From the NCBI GenBank assembly GCA_905205065.1, contig CAJLCI010000033.1, positions 1 through 25,786 on the forward strand: 25,786 nucleotides of DNA. Reading direction: 5' to 3'. Shown piece after piece: positions 1-8,339 of the stretch (within the stretch, counting starts at the first letter, position 1; every line of letters starts with the position of its first letter). A model generated the notes under the pieces. The model ran no database searches. It was given only the letters and a program-made list of their open reading frames with translations, and was not told the DNA's origin. The DNA is from an uncultured Eubacteriales bacterium (GTDB lineage Bacteria > Bacillota > Clostridia > Oscillospirales > CAG-272). Made by a program: the position numbers and the translations under genes.

Positions 1-71
1 ATAATGTTTCCATAGGTGCATTTTGATACAACGCAAACATTTTCTTTTCAGGTCTGAGGAGTATATTCAAT

Positions 72-1061
72 ATGAAATTATTCAAAAGATACTTATTTTA
101 TAAAAGAAAATTATTTATTTTGTTTTTTGCTTTTTCTCTCTTTTTTTATGTTTCTTTTTCGTTATACCATCTTCCTGTAAGCGCAGTCTTATATCCGGTA
201 TGTGTATGTATATTCGCCTCAGCCGTATATATGCTTGCGGATTTTCGTACTGTAAGAAAAAAACATCATATGCTTGACAGATTAAAAAAACTGTCTGCAT
301 CGGAAATTGAGGACTTTCCGCCGCCGGACTCCATATCTGATGACGATTACCGGGAAGCGGTTTTGAGCCTGAAAAAGGAAATTGCAGACAGCGAAGCGGC
401 CTCAGATAAAAAATATTCCGATATGATGGACTACTATACTGTGTGGGTACATCAAATCAAAACACCTATTGCGTCCATGAAACTTATTCTTGAAAATATG
501 GATTCACAGGATTCACGAAAACTATCAGCCGAGCTTTTCAGAATCGAACAGTATGTCGGGATGGTACTGACATATCTCCGATTGGACGCATCTGCAACAG
601 ATTATGTATTTTCAGAAACCAATCTTGACGATATTATCAGACAAAGTATAAAAAGCTTTGCTGGAGAATTTATACTCAGGAAGCTGAGGCTCGATTATTC
701 TCCGGTACAAAAAACAGTGCTGACAGACGAAAAATGGCTTTCCTTTGTAATAGGCCAGATTGTTTCAAATGCTCTTAAATATACATTTGAAGGAAGTATA
801 CGCATTTATATGAAGGATGATAAGACGTTATGTATAAAAGATTCCGGAATAGGAATCAGTCCGGAAGACTTGCCGCGCATATTTGAAAACGGATATACAG
901 GACATAACGGACGAAACGACAAAAAGGCGAGCGGAATCGGCCTTTATTTATGCAAATGCATATGCGACAGACTCGGACATACGATTTCCGCTGAATCAAA
1001 GCCGGGAGAGGGAACTGCTGTAAATATATATTTTGACCGGTATGATCTTAAAACCGAATAA
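72..1061 (+). CDS. BceS-like intramembrane-sensing histidine kinase
   Basis: Membrane sensor kinase of 329 residues. Two hydrophobic helices near residues 14-34 and 36-55 are joined by a loop of only a few residues, so there is no real extracellular sensor domain. The H box WVHQIKTPIASMK carries the phosphorylated histidine at about residue 127. The N box is SNALKY (Asn233), and the G boxes are DSGIG (257-261) and SGIGL. This layout is that of BceS-type kinases, which sense peptide antibiotics through a partner BceAB transporter, and such a transporter lies downstream. AGGAG at 57-61 sits about 10 nt before the ATG. The cognate OmpR-family response regulator would be expected just upstream, outside the window. 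The first 26 bases could be the tail of such a gene (ending NVSIGAF) but are too short to assign. The specific inducing peptide cannot be read from the sequence. Confidence 0.9.
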   Translation: MKLFKRYLFYKRKLFILFFAFSLFFYVSFSLYHLPVSAVLYPVCVCIFASAVYMLADFRTVRKKHHMLDRLKKLSASEIEDFPPPDSISDDDYREAVLSLKKEIADSEAASDKKYSDMMDYYTVWVHQIKTPIASMKLILENMDSQDSRKLSAELFRIEQYVGMVLTYLRLDASATDYVFSETNLDDIIRQSIKSFAGEFILRKLRLDYSPVQKTVLTDEKWLSFVIGQIVSNALKYTFEGSIRIYMKDDKTLCIKDSGIGISPEDLPRIFENGYTGHNGRNDKKASGIGLYLCKCICDRLGHTISAESKPGEGTAVNIYFDRYDLKTE

Positions 1062-1142
1062 AAATCTTCTGCGGGCGGGGAAGCAAAGAATCCAGCTGTA
1101 AAATAATCGGCGCAGTCATTAATTGTAACCGGCGCGGTATAG

Positions 1143-1183
1143 CTGTGACAAAACTGTAAGAATTTATCTGAAAACTGTAAGAA
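1143..1183 (+). promoter_or_regulatory. Direct repeats, probable response-regulator operator
   Basis: The 12-mer AAACTGTAAGAA occurs exactly twice (1151-1162 and 1172-1183), 21 bp apart or two helical turns. A related CTGTGAC lies at 1143, 11 bp before the first CTGTAAG. Direct repeats spaced by 11 bp or its near-multiples are the usual binding pattern of OmpR/PhoB-family regulators, and BceR belongs to that family. The site sits just upstream of the -10 box at 1214 and ahead of bceAB, so it is probably where the partner regulator activates the transporter genes. Confidence 0.6.
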
Positions 1184-1190
1184 GAATCGA

Positions 1191-1219
1191 TGTTAATTTA
1201 ATTGTGATTTTGATATAAT
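1191..1219 (+). promoter_or_regulatory. Probable activated promoter of the bceAB-like unit
   Basis: A perfect -10 box TATAAT lies at 1214-1219. The hexamer 17 bp upstream, TGTTAA at 1191-1196, is a poor -35. A good -10 with a weak -35 and direct repeats immediately upstream fits a promoter that needs an activator. Transcription would begin near 1226 and give a leader of about 280 nt before the ATPase gene. Confidence 0.55.
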
Positions 1220-1257
1220 TGTAACGAAAGTAACGGAATTAAACGGAGCAATTTTTT

Positions 1258-1308
1258 ATGGCAGAGTTCAATAAGGGCTTGTATCGTTATGAGGCAGTGA
1301 CACTATAA
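1258..1308 (+). CDS. Possible 16-residue leader peptide
   Basis: A short ORF encodes MAEFNKGLYRYEAVTL and stops at TAA 1306-1308. It lies in the predicted leader of the transporter transcript. GGAG at 1244-1247 is 10 nt before the ATG, a workable ribosome binding site. Its stop is 11 nt before the block of inverted repeats that starts at 1319, a layout used where ribosome position on a leader peptide controls RNA folding downstream. The peptide matches no family I can name with certainty. It could equally be a chance ORF. Confidence 0.3.
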   Translation: MAEFNKGLYRYEAVTL

Positions 1309-1480
1309 GTGCAGCTCAGCTCTGTAATTAGCAGGAGCGCCTCTTCCGAATGCGGTTATTGGACCTGCCGCTTATGGAGGCAGACTCCTTTCAGTTGGGT
1401 AACATTTTCTCCGCCGTTATAATTCCGATTGCAGATTGACGGCATATAAATATATTTAACTATTTGCACAGATACGATAT
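1309..1480 (+). other. Structured leader candidate with nested inverted repeats
   Basis: This non-coding stretch shows nested complementary blocks. AGGAG 1333-1337 can pair with CTCCT 1385-1389, GCCTC 1339-1343 with GAGGC 1377-1381, and GCGG 1352-1355 with CCGC 1368-1371. A competing stem, GCTCTG 1319-1324 with CAGGAGC 1332-1338 (one bulged base), would exclude the first pairing. CCTTTC 1387-1392 is complementary to GAAAGG 1488-1493, the ribosome binding site of the ATPase gene. I recognise no named riboswitch; T-box, purine and cobalamin signatures were looked for and not seen. A regulatory RNA is an inference from layout. Confidence 0.4.
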
Positions 1481-1504
1481 ATGCCGGGAAAGGTATGTAA
1501 AAAA

Positions 1505-2269
1505 ATGAGTATTCTTACAGTAAAGGGGCTTCGCAAGGTGTATGCCTCGCGATTCGGGGCAAATAAAGTCGAAGCTCTGAAAAATGTCAACTTCACAGTT
1601 GAGGACGGCGAATATGTTGCTATTATGGGAGAGTCCGGTTCGGGAAAAACAACGCTACTGAATATATTGGCGGCTCTCGATAAACCCACAAGCGGAGTCG
1701 TACAGCTTGACGGTAAAAATATAACCGAGATAAAGGATTCGGAGGTATCTGAATTCAGAAGAAATAATCTTGGATTCGTATTTCAGGATTTTAATCTTCT
1801 CGATACTTTTTCGGTTGAGGACAATATTTATCTTCCTCTTGTACTCGCAGGAAAGTCATACAAGGAGATGAATTCCGTTCTGATTCCGATCGCTGAAAAG
1901 CTTGGAATAAGCGGACTTTTGAAAAAATATCCTTATGAAGTATCCGGCGGTCAAAAACAAAGAGCGGCAGTAGCGCGCGCTCTCATAACAAAGCCGCGTC
2001 TTGTGCTTGCAGACGAGCCTACAGGCGCGCTTGACTCAAAAGCGACTGACGAGCTTCTCAGACTTTTCGGAGAAATCAACAGAGAAGGGCAGACCGTACT
2101 CATGGTAACACATTCAGTTAAGGCTGCAAGCCATGCCGGACGTGTTTTGTTTATAAAGGACGGAGAGGTATATCATCAGCTTTATCGGGGCGAATACAGG
2201 GACGAACAGTTCTATGGAAAAATATCGGATACTTTGACGATGATTGCGACTGGCGGTGATAAAGTATGA
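1505..2269 (+). CDS. BceA-like ABC transporter ATP-binding protein
   Basis: Cytoplasmic ATPase of 254 residues from the chosen ATG. An upstream in-frame ATG at 1481 overlaps the ribosome binding site GGGAAAGG (1486-1493), so the later start is preferred; it also gives the family's usual N-terminus. Walker A is GESGSGKTT (42-50), followed by a Q loop FQDFNLL, the ABC signature VSGGQKQR, Walker B LVLADEP and the switch histidine in VTHS. This is the MacB/LolD/BceA branch, which pairs with FtsX-type permeases. It probably powers the BceB-like protein downstream to free cell-wall precursors from bacitracin- or lantibiotic-like peptides and to signal need to the kinase. Its stop overlaps the permease start (ATGA), so the two are translationally coupled. 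Confidence 0.92.
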   Translation: MSILTVKGLRKVYASRFGANKVEALKNVNFTVEDGEYVAIMGESGSGKTTLLNILAALDKPTSGVVQLDGKNITEIKDSEVSEFRRNNLGFVFQDFNLLDTFSVEDNIYLPLVLAGKSYKEMNSVLIPIAEKLGISGLLKKYPYEVSGGQKQRAAVARALITKPRLVLADEPTGALDSKATDELLRLFGEINREGQTVLMVTHSVKAASHAGRVLFIKDGEVYHQLYRGEYRDEQFYGKISDTLTMIATGGDKV

Positions 2270-4317
2270 AAGCGGGATTTTATCCGTCACTTGCCGTAAA
2301 CGGTATAAAGAAAAACAAAAAATTCTATCTTCCTTATATCCTCACCTGCACGGGAATGACAACAATGTTTTACGTGATTTCATATCTTTGCGGTTCTGAT
2401 GTTATAGCAAGACTTCCCGGGGCCGGAACAATTTCTTCCTTTCTTGAAATGGGAAGCGGTATTATAGCGTTTTTTTCACTTGTTTTTCTGTTTTATACAA
2501 ACTCATTTCTTACAAAACGCAGAAGAAAAGAATTCGGGCTTTACAATATACTTGGTATGAATAAATGGAACATCGGCAGACTTCTTATTTGTGAAACCGT
2601 AATAATTGCAATTATATCTATAATCTGCGGCCTTGTTCTCGGTATTGCAGTATCCAAGCTTGCCGAACTGATTCTTGTAAATCTTCTTAAAGGCGATATA
2701 GTATACACATTTTCAGTATCAGGAATTGCAATATTAAAAACCATCGAGGTTTTTTCCTTAATTTTTTTGCTTCTTTTGCTCAATTCAATCGCGCATTTAC
2801 GGCTCTCTAAACCTGTAGATCTTCTGAAAAGTGAAAATGTCGGAGAGAAACCTCCTAAATCCAATTGGATTTTCGGACTGCTTGGCGTTATTATTCTTTC
2901 TGCCGCTTACTATTTGGCGGTTTCAATAAAAGAGCCTATCGAAGCTTTAGTATGGTTTTTTATCGCTGTAATAATGGTAATCGCGGCTACATATATGATT
3001 TTTATCTCAGGTTCTGTAATTTTTTGCAGAATATTACAGAAAAACAAAGGCTATTATTATAAAAAAAATCATTTTGTCTCGGTCTCGTCAATGGTTTACC
3101 GCATGAAGCGAAACGGCGCGGGACTTGCCTCGATTTGTATTCTTGCCACAATGGTACTTGTCATGCTGTCGTCAACAACATGTCTTTACTTCGGTGTTGA
3201 GGACTCTATTGATACAAGATACCCAAACGATATTAACATAAATACAAGCCTTAGCGAGACAAAATCTCTTTTTGATCAAAGCACCGATAAAATAAAAAGT
3301 GAAATCAACAGAGTTTGTACTCGAAATAACGCTGGAAAAATTAATGAATTTGAATACAGCTATGCTATTCTCACGGGAATTACAAAGGAAAGCTACATAG
3401 AAACCGATCCCGTAAAAATTGAAGAAATGGGAATGAACAGTGCTCTTTTTCAGATTTCACTTGTATATTTTATTCCGCTTGATAATTATAACGAGCTTTC
3501 CGGAGAACAGTGCAATTTAAAAGAAAATGAGGCGTTAATATATTCTCTCAGAAGTGAATATCCTTACAGCAAAATTGAATTTGCACATGGAAAAAGCTAT
3601 GAAATTGTCAAACATTTAGATGAATTTCCTGTTGACGGATATGCGGCGATGAATGTTATGCCTGCGCTTTTTGTTGTCGTTCCGGATCTTTCCGAGGCCA
3701 CGAATGATCTCAGTGCTCTTGCTGACAGCAAAGGAGAGAGCGCAGTATCCTTCAGATGGAATTACGGAATGGATACAAATCTCTCAAAAGCTGAACAAAT
3801 TGAACTCAAGGAACAAATTGCGAATGCAATTTACGATATGGCAGAGCGTGATGAAAATGGAATTTTTTCATATTACATAGAGAGCAAAGCGGAAAACCGC
3901 GATGACTTCTACTCAACTTTCGGAGGACTTCTGTTTCTCGGAATTATTTTATCGGCAGTATTCATCTTTGCCGCCGTTTTGATTATATATTACAAACAAA
4001 TATCAGAAGGTTATGAGGATGAGTCAAGATTTGATATTATGCAAAAAATCGGAATGACTAAAAGGGAAATAAGGCAAAGTATAAATTCACAGCTTCTTAC
4101 CGTGTTCTTTCTTCCCCTTATAGGCGCAGGACTTCATCTTGCTTTTGCGTTTCCGATGGTCAGAAAGCTATTGCTGATGTTTAACCTCAATAATGTTACT
4201 CTTTTTGTGTTTACCGTAATTATCAGCTTCGCTGTATTTGCGCTTTTCTATATTATTGTATACAGGATAACGTCAAACTCTTATTATTTTATAGTGACAG
4301 GTAAAAAAAGAAATTAA
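2266..4317 (+). CDS. BceB-like ABC transporter permease
   Basis: Integral membrane protein of 683 residues with about ten predicted helices. One lies at about 20-44, more follow at about 60-170 and 200-260, and helix 7 at about 285-310 precedes an external domain of about 240 residues (roughly 311-555). Three C-terminal helices follow. A large loop between helices 7 and 8 is the hallmark of BceB/VraG-type permeases, which bind peptide antibiotics or their lipid targets and control the partner kinase. FtsX-type helices lie at both ends (for example the segments around YTNSFLTKRRRKEFG and MQKIGMTKREIRQ). The start overlaps the ATPase stop by four bases. No frameshift or truncation is seen. The substrate is not deducible. 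Confidence 0.9.
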   Translation: MKAGFYPSLAVNGIKKNKKFYLPYILTCTGMTTMFYVISYLCGSDVIARLPGAGTISSFLEMGSGIIAFFSLVFLFYTNSFLTKRRRKEFGLYNILGMNKWNIGRLLICETVIIAIISIICGLVLGIAVSKLAELILVNLLKGDIVYTFSVSGIAILKTIEVFSLIFLLLLLNSIAHLRLSKPVDLLKSENVGEKPPKSNWIFGLLGVIILSAAYYLAVSIKEPIEALVWFFIAVIMVIAATYMIFISGSVIFCRILQKNKGYYYKKNHFVSVSSMVYRMKRNGAGLASICILATMVLVMLSSTTCLYFGVEDSIDTRYPNDININTSLSETKSLFDQSTDKIKSEINRVCTRNNAGKINEFEYSYAILTGITKESYIETDPVKIEEMGMNSALFQISLVYFIPLDNYNELSGEQCNLKENEALIYSLRSEYPYSKIEFAHGKSYEIVKHLDEFPVDGYAAMNVMPALFVVVPDLSEATNDLSALADSKGESAVSFRWNYGMDTNLSKAEQIELKEQIANAIYDMAERDENGIFSYYIESKAENRDDFYSTFGGLLFLGIILSAVFIFAAVLIIYYKQISEGYEDESRFDIMQKIGMTKREIRQSINSQLLTVFFLPLIGAGLHLAFAFPMVRKLLLMFNLNNVTLFVFTVIISFAVFALFYIIVYRITSNSYYFIVTGKKRN

Positions 4318-4355
4318 AAACAAAAGATATAAAAACAATAGATAAAAACGAAAAG

Positions 4356-4390
4356 GCATGAGATGCGTTTGCAAAATTCGCATCTCATGC
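4356..4390. terminator. Bidirectional rho-independent terminator
   Basis: A perfect 12-bp stem, GCATGAGATGCG (4356-4367) with CGCATCTCATGC (4379-4390), has an 11-nt loop. On the + strand it is followed by TGCTTTT. On the - strand the stem is followed by CTTTTCGTTTTT. It lies between the convergent permease gene and SGNH hydrolase gene and can serve both. Confidence 0.85.
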
Positions 4391-4402
4391 TGCTTTTATC
4401 GG

Positions 4403-5530
4403 TCAAAGAGTATTTATTTTCTTCAGAAATGCTTCCGCTACAAGTGAACAGCCCACTTCATCAGGATGTCCTCCGTGCGGAGCAGAATATTTGTTGTCAG
4501 GCGCGGCGAGAATTTCAGCTATATCAAAAAAGAAATCGGCTTCGTTTGTCAGCGTTCCGCGAATATATTTGTTGCAGTAATCATATACGTCTGCCTGTTT
4601 TCCCTCAAAATCAAACGGAGGTATCGTAAAAATACCGGTTTTTACTCCGCTTTTTTTCAGCTCTGATATAATTATTCCGAGCGCCGTGCAGATTCGCTGA
4701 GCATCGCCGTACTGAAGAATATCGTTTACACCGAAGCATACGAATACAATATCATTCTGTTTCGCACGCTCCAGCCAGCATCCGCATTTCGAGGCGTCCT
4801 CCGCGCGTCCGAATCCAAGTCCGAGATTCCAGACGGCATATCTCTCGCTTGGAAGCTTATCTGCAATTTTTGATGTCCAAAATTCATATTTTCCGGTAGC
4901 CGTACCAAGCCCCTGCGTTATTGAATCGCCGAGAAAAGCTATTCTTGTTTTTGGCCCTTCCTGCTCAATACCGAAAAATACCGGCTGAGGAAATTCTCGG
5001 CAGCACTTATATTCGCCGTTACTATATGTAAAGCAGGGAACAATTTTATCACTTGTATAAGGAATTTTGCTGCCTGAAAATATAATTCTGAGAGCAAGCA
5101 AATGTCCGGGCTGAATTTCTATTTCAGCGCTGTCACTGAAAATAATCTCACCTGGCGCTAAAATTTTTTTATTTTTTCCGCCGAAAAGTATTTCCTTATA
5201 TCCGTTTAATCGAAACAAATTTTCTACAGGATAGTCTGTTGTAAGACCTGTTCCCTCAAAATCCACGTTAAAAAGCTCTTTTTCACCTGCGTCCGCGGCG
5301 CTTAAAGCTTCTATAGTCCAGCTCTCACCGGGTAAATTGGCATATGCAGTACTGCCGGAATCATAAGTGCTGTCCACAGTATTCGAATAAGCAAACGTAT
5401 ATTTTTGTCTTCCGTATATTCTTGGTTTGACAAGCATAATGCCGCAGCGGCCCATATTATCGGGTAAAATTAGAAGATTATTATTTCCGCTTCCGAGTAT
5501 GGTATTTGAATAATAATTGTTGAATTCCAT
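4403..5530 (-). CDS. SGNH/GDSL-family esterase, CE2-like
   Basis: Protein of 375 residues without a signal peptide or membrane helix, so probably cytoplasmic. The N-terminal 190 residues are beta-rich and resemble the jelly-roll domain of CE2 carbohydrate esterases. The SGNH domain follows: block I FLGDSITQG with nucleophile Ser203, block II NLGLGFGR with its glycine, block III FGVND with Asn269, and block V GGHPDEVG with His355. The residue three before this histidine is His352 rather than the usual Asp. CE2 enzymes are known to work without that Asp, which supports the CE2 comparison. AAGGAA lies about 7 nt before the ATG. The start is only 14 bases from the prenyltransferase stop, so it is the last gene of that operon. 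Removing O-acyl groups from a sugar is likely; the substrate is unknown. Confidence 0.8.
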   Translation of the reverse strand: MEFNNYYSNTILGSGNNNLLILPDNMGRCGIMLVKPRIYGRQKYTFAYSNTVDSTYDSGSTAYANLPGESWTIEALSAADAGEKELFNVDFEGTGLTTDYPVENLFRLNGYKEILFGGKNKKILAPGEIIFSDSAEIEIQPGHLLALRIIFSGSKIPYTSDKIVPCFTYSNGEYKCCREFPQPVFFGIEQEGPKTRIAFLGDSITQGLGTATGKYEFWTSKIADKLPSERYAVWNLGLGFGRAEDASKCGCWLERAKQNDIVFVCFGVNDILQYGDAQRICTALGIIISELKKSGVKTGIFTIPPFDFEGKQADVYDYCNKYIRGTLTNEADFFFDIAEILAAPDNKYSAPHGGHPDEVGCSLVAEAFLKKINTL

Positions 5531-5544
5531 TTTAAATTCCTTGT

Positions 5545-6396
5545 CTAAATTAAATACAATATCGAGAAAATTAAAATAATGTAGATTAAAATAACTAACA
5601 GGAGTGGAATGTCGGTGAGAACAACATCAACCGGATCACCCTGAGAATCATTTTCAATTATCATACTATATCTTAATACGATTAGCATAAGAATAGGAAT
5701 AGAAAAAACCATTATTTGAGATGAAAAAGCATTTATACACCATAATGAATAAAAAACTAACGATAGAGTTAAGAATACGGTCATATTTTTATCAAGAAAA
5801 TTATAATTATAAAATTTAAGAACTTTTCTTGTATTATTTGATTCCTGTTTTGCCAACTCATTGCGCCTTTTTGCAAGGCTAAGATAAAAAGCTAAGGACA
5901 TTATTGTAAGATAAAGCCAATTTGAAACTGTTACATTAATCACAACCGCTCCAAGCATAGCTCTTAACAAAAATCCCGATGTCAATATTGCAATATCGAT
6001 GAGAGGAATGTTTTTCAGACCAAAACTATAGCCGAGATTAAGCACAAAATATATAATAGTAATAAGCCATGGGGTAAGAGAAAAGCCGTACGCGATAAAA
6101 GAAAGACAGACAGATATCAAGATTAGTACTACAAGAAATACCACAGCATGAGAAACGGTTACCGCTCCGCTGGCAATCGGTCTGTTTTTCTTTACAGAAT
6201 GCTCTCTGTCTTTTTCAGCATCTTTAATGTCATTTAGTACATAAACAGCAGAAGAAAGCAGAGAAAAAGCTATTGCGGCTATCATAACGTTAAAAAAATT
6301 ATGTGTAAACAGACTGCGGCTGAATACAAGCGGAAAAAATATCAATAAATTTTTTATATAATGTTTTATGCGCATTAGTTTTAAATAATATTTCAT
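5545..6396 (-). CDS. UbiA-family polyprenyl-phosphate phosphoribosyltransferase
   Basis: Membrane protein of 283 residues from the chosen ATG. The long motif from Asn55 to Gly77 (NDIKDAEKDREHS, then KKNRPIASG) is the metal/diphosphate site of the Rv3806c-like branch of the UbiA superfamily, with KRRNE later matching the second motif region. That branch moves phosphoribose from PRPP onto decaprenyl phosphate, giving a lipid-linked pentose precursor. About eight or nine hydrophobic helices are visible. Longer in-frame starts (6423, or the open frame up to 6612) would lack a ribosome binding site or overlap the upstream gene, and the homologous N-terminus begins at MKYYLKLMR. AGAGGA lies about 16 nt ahead, which is long, so the start is not certain. 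An adjacent phosphatase and membrane glycosyltransferase fit the pathway. The actual lipid carrier length is unknown. Confidence 0.82.
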   Translation of the reverse strand: MKYYLKLMRIKHYIKNLLIFFPLVFSRSLFTHNFFNVMIAAIAFSLLSSAVYVLNDIKDAEKDREHSVKKNRPIASGAVTVSHAVVFLVVLILISVCLSFIAYGFSLTPWLITIIYFVLNLGYSFGLKNIPLIDIAILTSGFLLRAMLGAVVINVTVSNWLYLTIMSLAFYLSLAKRRNELAKQESNNTRKVLKFYNYNFLDKNMTVFLTLSLVFYSLWCINAFSSQIMVFSIPILMLIVLRYSMIIENDSQGDPVDVVLTDIPLLLVILIYIILIFSILYLI

Positions 6397-6481
6397 ATTG
6401 GTTAATTTACTATCCTCTTTCATTTTTATGCTTATAAATCTATTGTGCAAATGACAACACATGTATAATAATTGTGTAATT

Positions 6482-8236
6482 TCAATCTTGATTAATAATT
6501 CTGTAAGTAATATTCGAGCACTCCAAAGGAATTTTTTCCGAATTTGGTAATTCTGTTCGTGAAACATAAAAGTCAATTCCGAAATCACGAAGATTATATA
6601 AAACTCCCACATAATAACGATTATTTATGTAGAGCTCTATACTTTTTCCGGACAGCTTATTTTTTGTTTCATCAAGCTGTTCGTATAAAAAGTCATTTTC
6701 CATTGTAATGTATTTGTAAAAATATGTTCCGAGATTAAATAATATAAAGCCGGCGAGAATTAAAGCACTCGAAGATGAAATAAACTTTATAATGTTTTTT
6801 GGTCGGTTTACTGCAATGTCTATAAGTACAAACAAAGCTGTTAAAGGAATAAAATAATAGTGCGGAGAATATCTTGCCCACCATGAATCGCTTATTAAAA
6901 GAAGAAGCGCCGAAGTTGTGAGCAAAAGCATTAGTACAATTAAAAACATTTTTTTGTTTTTATAATACAGAAAGGGAAGGGAAAAGACAAAAGAAACCGC
7001 CGAAATAATTATTATTGCGCCGTACAATACTCCGAAACCTGATATTCGGGTATCTGCACAGTAATGATCAAGTTCTTTTTTTGTAAAAGTAAAAGGATTT
7101 TTTATTTTCGGCTCATCCTTAACTTTATTGCTGCATTCTGAAAATGTAGATAAGAACAACTTTCCTTTAGGAGATCTTACTGCAAAAGAGTCTGGCTGAT
7201 TTGATTTCATTATATCAACGCTGTTTTCCCCCATAAGCGGATATAAAGGGAAGCCGTGCTCAATTGTATTTTTGACATATGTACTGTACCCAACTATACA
7301 TAAAGAAAATACTACGGCAATTGCAAAAAAAGCGGTAATTTTTATAGTTTTCGATTTATTAAAGCGTTTCTTAGCTAAATCACAAGCAAGCCAAAAAATA
7401 TAAAACACTAAAGAAAATACGGCAGCATATGCAAGACCTGTAAATTTAATATTCGTTATTATGGCTATTATAATAAAAAGTGAAATCCACTTTATACTTT
7501 TTTCAATGTGGCATTTACCGTCAGTAATCATTACTAACAGTATTACCAGCACAGTTAGCGATGAAGCAAGAATTCCATCTATATAAAAAGTAAAAAACTG
7601 TGTAAACACGACCGGAGTAAGCGCGGCCGCAAAAGAAAACAACAATGACAGAGGAGCTGCCCATTTTGTTTTGGTATATGCATATGTAAAAGAGAACGTA
7701 ACAAAGACCATAATGGCCGGAAGTATTTTTACTGCTTCTATATTTCCGACAATCTTATACAGAGTTGCAGAAAAAATCCACGGCAGCTTTGCATAGTGAT
7801 CAAGCCATAATGCTTGTACATCAGGATTCATATCGGGAAAAATGTTCATTACTGAAATGAATTCCGAGCTCCCTTCGCTAACAGGATTCCATCCGTCTGC
7901 CATGAGTCCGATGGCCATCTTATGGTACGCCATTGAGTCAAATGAATAATCAAAAAACTGCGCTGAAATAAAAATCATAGCTGCAGTAAATATAAGTGGG
8001 ATTAATACGGATAAAGGAAAAATAGAAAAGTTAACACCGTTGCGCTTGATTAACACAAATTGAGGCAATATACTGATAACCACTCCTATAATATAATGAG
8101 CGGAAGTGATTGAAATTCCGAAAAACCATAAAACTGAAGTAAGAAGGACTACACATAAAATGTTAAAAAGAAGAAAAAGAGACGAATACAACAATAAATC
8201 TGACAAAGTTAGTTTTTTGCATTCTTTTGAAATCAT
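6482..8236 (-). CDS. GT-C-like multi-pass membrane glycosyltransferase
   Basis: A 584-residue polytopic protein with some 12 hydrophobic helices and a short soluble C-terminal segment. The first outer loop after helix 3 has acidic residues Asp96 and Asp100 in a YSFDSMAYH context, as expected for the catalytic loop of GT-C enzymes (PMT, ArnT and related families). A late WWARYSPHYY segment precedes the last helices. Such enzymes use polyprenyl-phosphate sugars as donors on the outer face of the membrane. It sits between a phosphatase and a polyprenyl-phosphate phosphoribosyltransferase, so a lipid-linked pentose is a plausible donor. GAAAGG lies about 10 nt before the ATG. I cannot assign a GT family number or acceptor. 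A hydrophobic protein of another role remains possible. Confidence 0.65.
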   Translation of the reverse strand: MISKECKKLTLSDLLLYSSLFLLFNILCVVLLTSVLWFFGISITSAHYIIGVVISILPQFVLIKRNGVNFSIFPLSVLIPLIFTAAMIFISAQFFDYSFDSMAYHKMAIGLMADGWNPVSEGSSEFISVMNIFPDMNPDVQALWLDHYAKLPWIFSATLYKIVGNIEAVKILPAIMVFVTFSFTYAYTKTKWAAPLSLLFSFAAALTPVVFTQFFTFYIDGILASSLTVLVILLVMITDGKCHIEKSIKWISLFIIIAIITNIKFTGLAYAAVFSLVFYIFWLACDLAKKRFNKSKTIKITAFFAIAVVFSLCIVGYSTYVKNTIEHGFPLYPLMGENSVDIMKSNQPDSFAVRSPKGKLFLSTFSECSNKVKDEPKIKNPFTFTKKELDHYCADTRISGFGVLYGAIIIISAVSFVFSLPFLYYKNKKMFLIVLMLLLTTSALLLLISDSWWARYSPHYYFIPLTALFVLIDIAVNRPKNIIKFISSSSALILAGFILFNLGTYFYKYITMENDFLYEQLDETKNKLSGKSIELYINNRYYVGVLYNLRDFGIDFYVSRTELPNSEKIPLECSNITYRIINQD

Positions 8237-8305
8237 AATAAATATACCTTTCGCCCTAAAGATGTAAAAGTCAAAAAAGTGAAAAATAAGTCGAAATATA
8301 AAAAC

Positions 8306-8327
8306 ATATTTGCCTTACTGCAAATAT
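8306..8327 (-). terminator. Weak hairpin between HAD and glycosyltransferase genes
   Basis: ATATTTGC (8306-8313) and GCAAATAT (8320-8327) form an 8-bp stem with a 6-nt loop just after the HAD stop. Read on the - strand it is followed by GTTTTTATATTT. It could end part of the transcripts or act as an mRNA stabiliser, lowering expression of the downstream membrane genes relative to the phosphatase. Confidence 0.5.
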
Positions 8328-8339
8328 TTCCTATTTATT

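Noticed and set aside
1..26. Possible tail of a response regulator gene (last residues NVSIGAF).
   Set aside because: Seven codons are too few to identify a family. Only the context of a downstream kinase suggests it.
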